Assembly: GCA_963575745.1 (NCBI GenBank)
Contig: CAUYUJ010018052.1
Location: 12,501-76,500 of the forward strand
From: Prorocentrum cordatum
Taxonomy: Eukaryota; Sar; Dinophyceae; Prorocentrales; Prorocentraceae
Reading direction: 5' to 3'
Length of the DNA stretch: 64,000 nucleotides
In this document: positions 61,564 through 64,000 of the stretch, one piece after another
How the letters are laid out: every line of letters begins with the position of its first letter
Numbering within the stretch: position 1 is the first letter of the stretch
Translations under genes and position numbers: made by a program
Notes under the pieces: generated by a model
The model's database searches: none
Told to the model about the DNA's origin: nothing
The model's input: only the letters and a program-made list of their open reading frames with translations

Positions 61564-64000
61564 TCAATTCCCATAGGCCACGTCAACAGCATATTTTGAA
61601 AACTTCCGAGCACGCTTATCCTCAAAAGACCTCTCCATAACCCGGCTGAACTTCTGTGCGAATCCCTTGGGATATTCAGCTGCCAGACGAGTGAAGTGAG
61701 GACCGTGGGGGGCGTGTCCAGACAATATCACATGCGGTTTGTGCGACTTAGAGCACATGCCAGAGCGCCCAGAACATCGGAGACTGAGTTTCAACAAAGG
61801 CAACGAGTTCCAGGCGGCGACGCAAGTCGCCTTCCGCCACGGCGCCCCGAACTGGCACATGTGCAACTGGATCTTCTGAGCGCACGGCGCATGCAAAAGC
61901 CGGGCCAGCTCGGGAGCGTGCCACATCAACGAGCCCGCTGGATTCTCAAGATACACGGCGATGTTCCACTTCACGGCTAAGCGGATGACCTTACAGCTAA
62001 ACTTGAAGGTCAAATTGCCCACCTCCAGCCTCGCTTGCTCGCCGACCGAGAGCCCTGGCAACCCCATGGGATGTCGCCGTGAGCGCAGAGGTCGGCGAAG
62101 GGCCTGACTCCAGGTCGTACAAGGCGTACCAAGCCAGATGCCGGCTATGCAGCCTGAAGTGATCCACCCCTGAAGCACCTCAAAAAACTCATGCACCAAG
62201 TGATTCTCATGAGCGCCCCGCCCGATGTCGAAGCCGATTGCGGAGAAGCCATCCGCCTTCAACGACGCCGTGATGCAGCCCGCGCCACAGAACAGCTCGA
62301 CGAAAACGAAGCGCCTGTGCAGCCGCCCCTCGCCGACGGCCTTGCGGAAGGCAGCCAGCATGTGGGCCCGCACGGACCCCACTGCCGCAGCCGGCCTCGC
62401 CGCCGCCTGCGGCCGCAGCTGCCCGCCACCGCCAGGCTGGGCAGGTCGCCGGACAGGCCGGCCAGGGCGGCGGGCGGCTGGGAGCGCAGCGGATGCGGCC
62501 GGCCGTCGAGGTCGCCCTCGCTCTCCATCGCGAATCTCGCTCCGACAGGCGAGTCGGACGAGAGAGTGACGGCCGGCGGCCAGTGCAGGGCGGTGGGCAG
62601 CCTCGACTTCCTCGCCTGCGGCTTCACGCGGCTCAAGTGGCAGCTCTGGCCATGGCACGGCATCCGCCTTGCCCGGCAGCGGTCGCGGGTGATGGCCCGC
62701 ACAGCCCCTCGTTGGTGAAGAGGGGGCTGCTGGGGCTGCCGGCGGCCTGGCGGCCACTGCTCGGTCGGCTGGGCGAAGAACATCATGTACACGCCGCTGA
62801 CAGGGTACACCGATGCCGCCTCGGCCGGTGTGGTCGACGGCGGAGCCTCCGGGCGCGGGCGGATACGGCCCGCGCGGCCGAGGGTCGGCGTCTCCCTGCA
62901 GAGGGCCGCCTTGATCGGGAGCTGACCGGTCATGTCCTGCGGCAAGAGCGCCCACTGGTGGTACGCCTGCCCCGCCGACGCTGACGGCCGGGCGGGGCTG
63001 GGGCCACGGCGGCGCCCCGTGCCCCTGCTGCATCCGAGGCGTGCCCGTGCGAGCCCCGACCGCTTGATCGGCGGCAGGGTCCGGGGCGCGGCCTGGAGAA
63101 GGAAGGGCATGACCAGGCTGAGCGTCGCCCAGAGCCGCCACCCCATGCTGCCGCTCTCGCCCAGTCGGTGCGGCAGGAGGAAGCAACCCACCAGCAGCGC
63201 GCCCACTCCCACCGCAGAGGCCCAGCCCCGGTGGCGCGGCGAGCGAAGGGCCGCCGGAGCCCCGCGAGCCGCTCGGGCAGTCTGCGCCTCCGGCGCGCTC
63301 GGCGGCACCAGCATCCATCGGACTGTGGCCAACCGCAGCAGCCACGGGCACGAAGTTGCCCAGCGGCCCTGGCGGCTCATACGCACGAGCGCCCGAGAAC
63401 CAGCCGACCTCGCCTCTAGAGACCGGGTCGGCTGGGTTGAGCTCCGATGGCACCCACCGGACGGCGAGTCTCGAGCCCGTAGCCAGCGACAGAGCACATA
63501 TACGATAAAGGCACTGGCGAAGGTGAACAGACCTGGCGCGCCCCTTGCCCGCCGCCAATACCAGAGGAAGGTTGTCCGAGAGGATCAGGATACGACGGCC
63601 GTGGGCCCTGCAACTCCTGAGGATGTTCTTGAAGCCCATGACAAGGGCCTCACCTTCCAGAAACAGTATGTTGGGACCCATCTCGACATGCGTGGCCGAC
63701 ACACAGCTCCAGCACCCCGGACGCAGAAGACGTTTGGGCACCTCCGAGAACTCCGTCACCTCCAGGGCCTCTTCGTCTGGTGGTCTGGCGTCACAGGCCC
63801 GCAGGGGCCCTTCCTCATGCTCCAGGATCATCGCGGTCTCCTCATCCACCCCCACAGCCTCCAAGGCCCGGTGACGGGCCTGGGCTCCTCCTTCGGTCTT
63901 GAATCGGAACTTCTCCTTCTGACGGCCTAGCTCCTGGACCTGGACCCGGCTCAACTTGCGGCGAACAACCCCAAGACCGAACGGAGACGCATCTGTGCAG
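61564..64000 (-). CDS. Retroelement polyprotein: RNase H, degraded middle, cytosine-methyltransferase-like domain (partial)
   Basis: The frame is open from the window edge (64000) to 61564, about 810 codons, so the start lies outside. Near the edge, TDASPFGLGVV is the first RNase H strand. Then come FLEGEALVMGFKNIL with Glu, RILILSDNLPLVLAAGKGRA with Asp, and WVPSELNPADPVSRG, the layout of DIRS/Ngaro-type RNase H. About 330 residues of Pro/Ala/Gly-rich sequence follow, probably a tyrosine-recombinase region out of frame, since another frame (63497-62259) looks more natural there (GWRLWATLSLVMPFLL). From about residue 555, FVFVELFCGAGCITASLKAD (motif I), IWLGTPCTTWSQ (motif IV with Cys), VYLENPAGSLMW (motif VI-like) and QFGAPWRKATCV form a C5-methyltransferase-like domain. 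Integrase and RT are not in view. Confidence 0.8.
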   Translation of the reverse strand, partial: CTDASPFGLGVVRRKLSRVQVQELGRQKEKFRFKTEGGAQARHRALEAVGVDEETAMILEHEEGPLRACDARPPDEEALEVTEFSEVPKRLLRPGCWSCVSATHVEMGPNILFLEGEALVMGFKNILRSCRAHGRRILILSDNLPLVLAAGKGRARSVHLRQCLYRICALSLATGSRLAVRWVPSELNPADPVSRGEVGWFSGARAYEPPGPLGNFVPVAAAVGHSPMDAGAAERAGGADCPSGSRGSGGPSLAAPPGLGLCGGSGRAAGGLLPPAAPTGRERQHGVAALGDAQPGHALPSPGRAPDPAADQAVGARTGTPRMQQGHGAPPWPQPRPAVSVGGAGVPPVGALAAGHDRSAPDQGGPLQGDADPRPRGPYPPAPGGSAVDHTGRGGIGVPCQRRVHDVLRPADRAVAARPPAAPAAPSSPTRGCAGHHPRPLPGKADAVPWPELPLEPREAAGEEVEAAHRPALAAGRHSLVRLACRSEIRDGERGRPRRPAASAALPAARRPGRPVRRPAQPGGGGQLRPQAAARPAAAVGSVRAHMLAAFRKAVGEGRLHRRFVFVELFCGAGCITASLKADGFSAIGFDIGRGAHENHLVHEFFEVLQGWITSGCIAGIWLGTPCTTWSQALRRPLRSRRHPMGLPGLSVGEQARLEVGNLTFKFSCKVIRLAVKWNIAVYLENPAGSLMWHAPELARLLHAPCAQKIQLHMCQFGAPWRKATCVAAWNSLPLLKLSLRCSGRSGMCSKSHKPHVILSGHAPHGPHFTRLAAEYPKGFAQKFSRVMERSFEDKRARKFSKYAVDVAYGN

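Noticed and set aside
62191-63930. Plus-strand frames of 175-332 codons opposite the retroelement polyprotein
   Set aside because: Antisense shadows of a GC-rich coding strand; RNase H and methyltransferase motifs are on the minus strand.

Overview
The window looks like nuclear DNA of a dinoflagellate. The strongest evidence is a complete 22-nt copy of the dinoflagellate spliced leader at 8529-8550 (minus strand), together with clusters of decayed leader copies at 19456-19503 and 33633-33671. High GC, very long trinucleotide arrays, decayed retroelements, a PIF1-type helicase and an intronless gene headed by spliced-leader relics all fit. The species cannot be named from the sequence. No rRNA, tRNA or CRISPR array was seen.

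Layout. 1-715 is a GGA tract. 1123-5937 (minus) is a decayed LINE: end of ORF1, AP-like endonuclease, reverse transcriptase and a CCHC-like tail. A probable ORF1 N-terminal piece headed by the intact spliced leader lies at 7601-8550, beyond satellite DNA. From about 8.5 to 31.2 kb there is almost no recognisable gene. This stretch holds GGA/CCT tracts, CAG, CA, GT and GAC arrays, 11-bp, 45-bp, 64-bp and larger tandem repeats, direct duplications, and foldback or MITE-like elements with terminal inverted repeats. At 31.2-31.46 kb there is a LINE tail. At 31.96-33.67 kb there is an intact intronless gene for a multi-pass membrane protein, preceded by two nested spliced-leader relics. 34.97-36.11 kb is an AGT array.

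From 37.1 to 49.4 kb (minus) runs a chain of coding-like ORFs broken by in-frame stops and frameshifts. It contains a methyltransferase-like domain and a possible ADP-ribosyltransferase-like segment; the other ORFs are not recognised. At 50.4-52.4 kb (plus) is a PIF1-like helicase with one frameshift, preceded by a 160-bp tandem repeat. 52.9-56.8 kb (minus) is a 5'-truncated Ty1/copia element (integrase end, RT with YVDD, RNase H). 56.8-61 kb is a minisatellite-rich area with a segmental duplication of about 1.2 kb. 61.56-64 kb (minus, running off the window) is a retroelement polyprotein with a DIRS/Ngaro-type RNase H and a C-terminal cytosine-methyltransferase-like domain. It is followed by two exact 112-bp direct repeats.

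There is no operon logic: the window is a record of retroposition, satellite growth and decay. The points most worth pursuing are a family of 11-15 nt hairpins with compensatory arm changes, seen only in the 37.6-56.0 kb coding-like region; the methyltransferase-bearing retroelement and its B-A-B-like terminal repeats; the stacked spliced-leader relics; and two MITE-like families.
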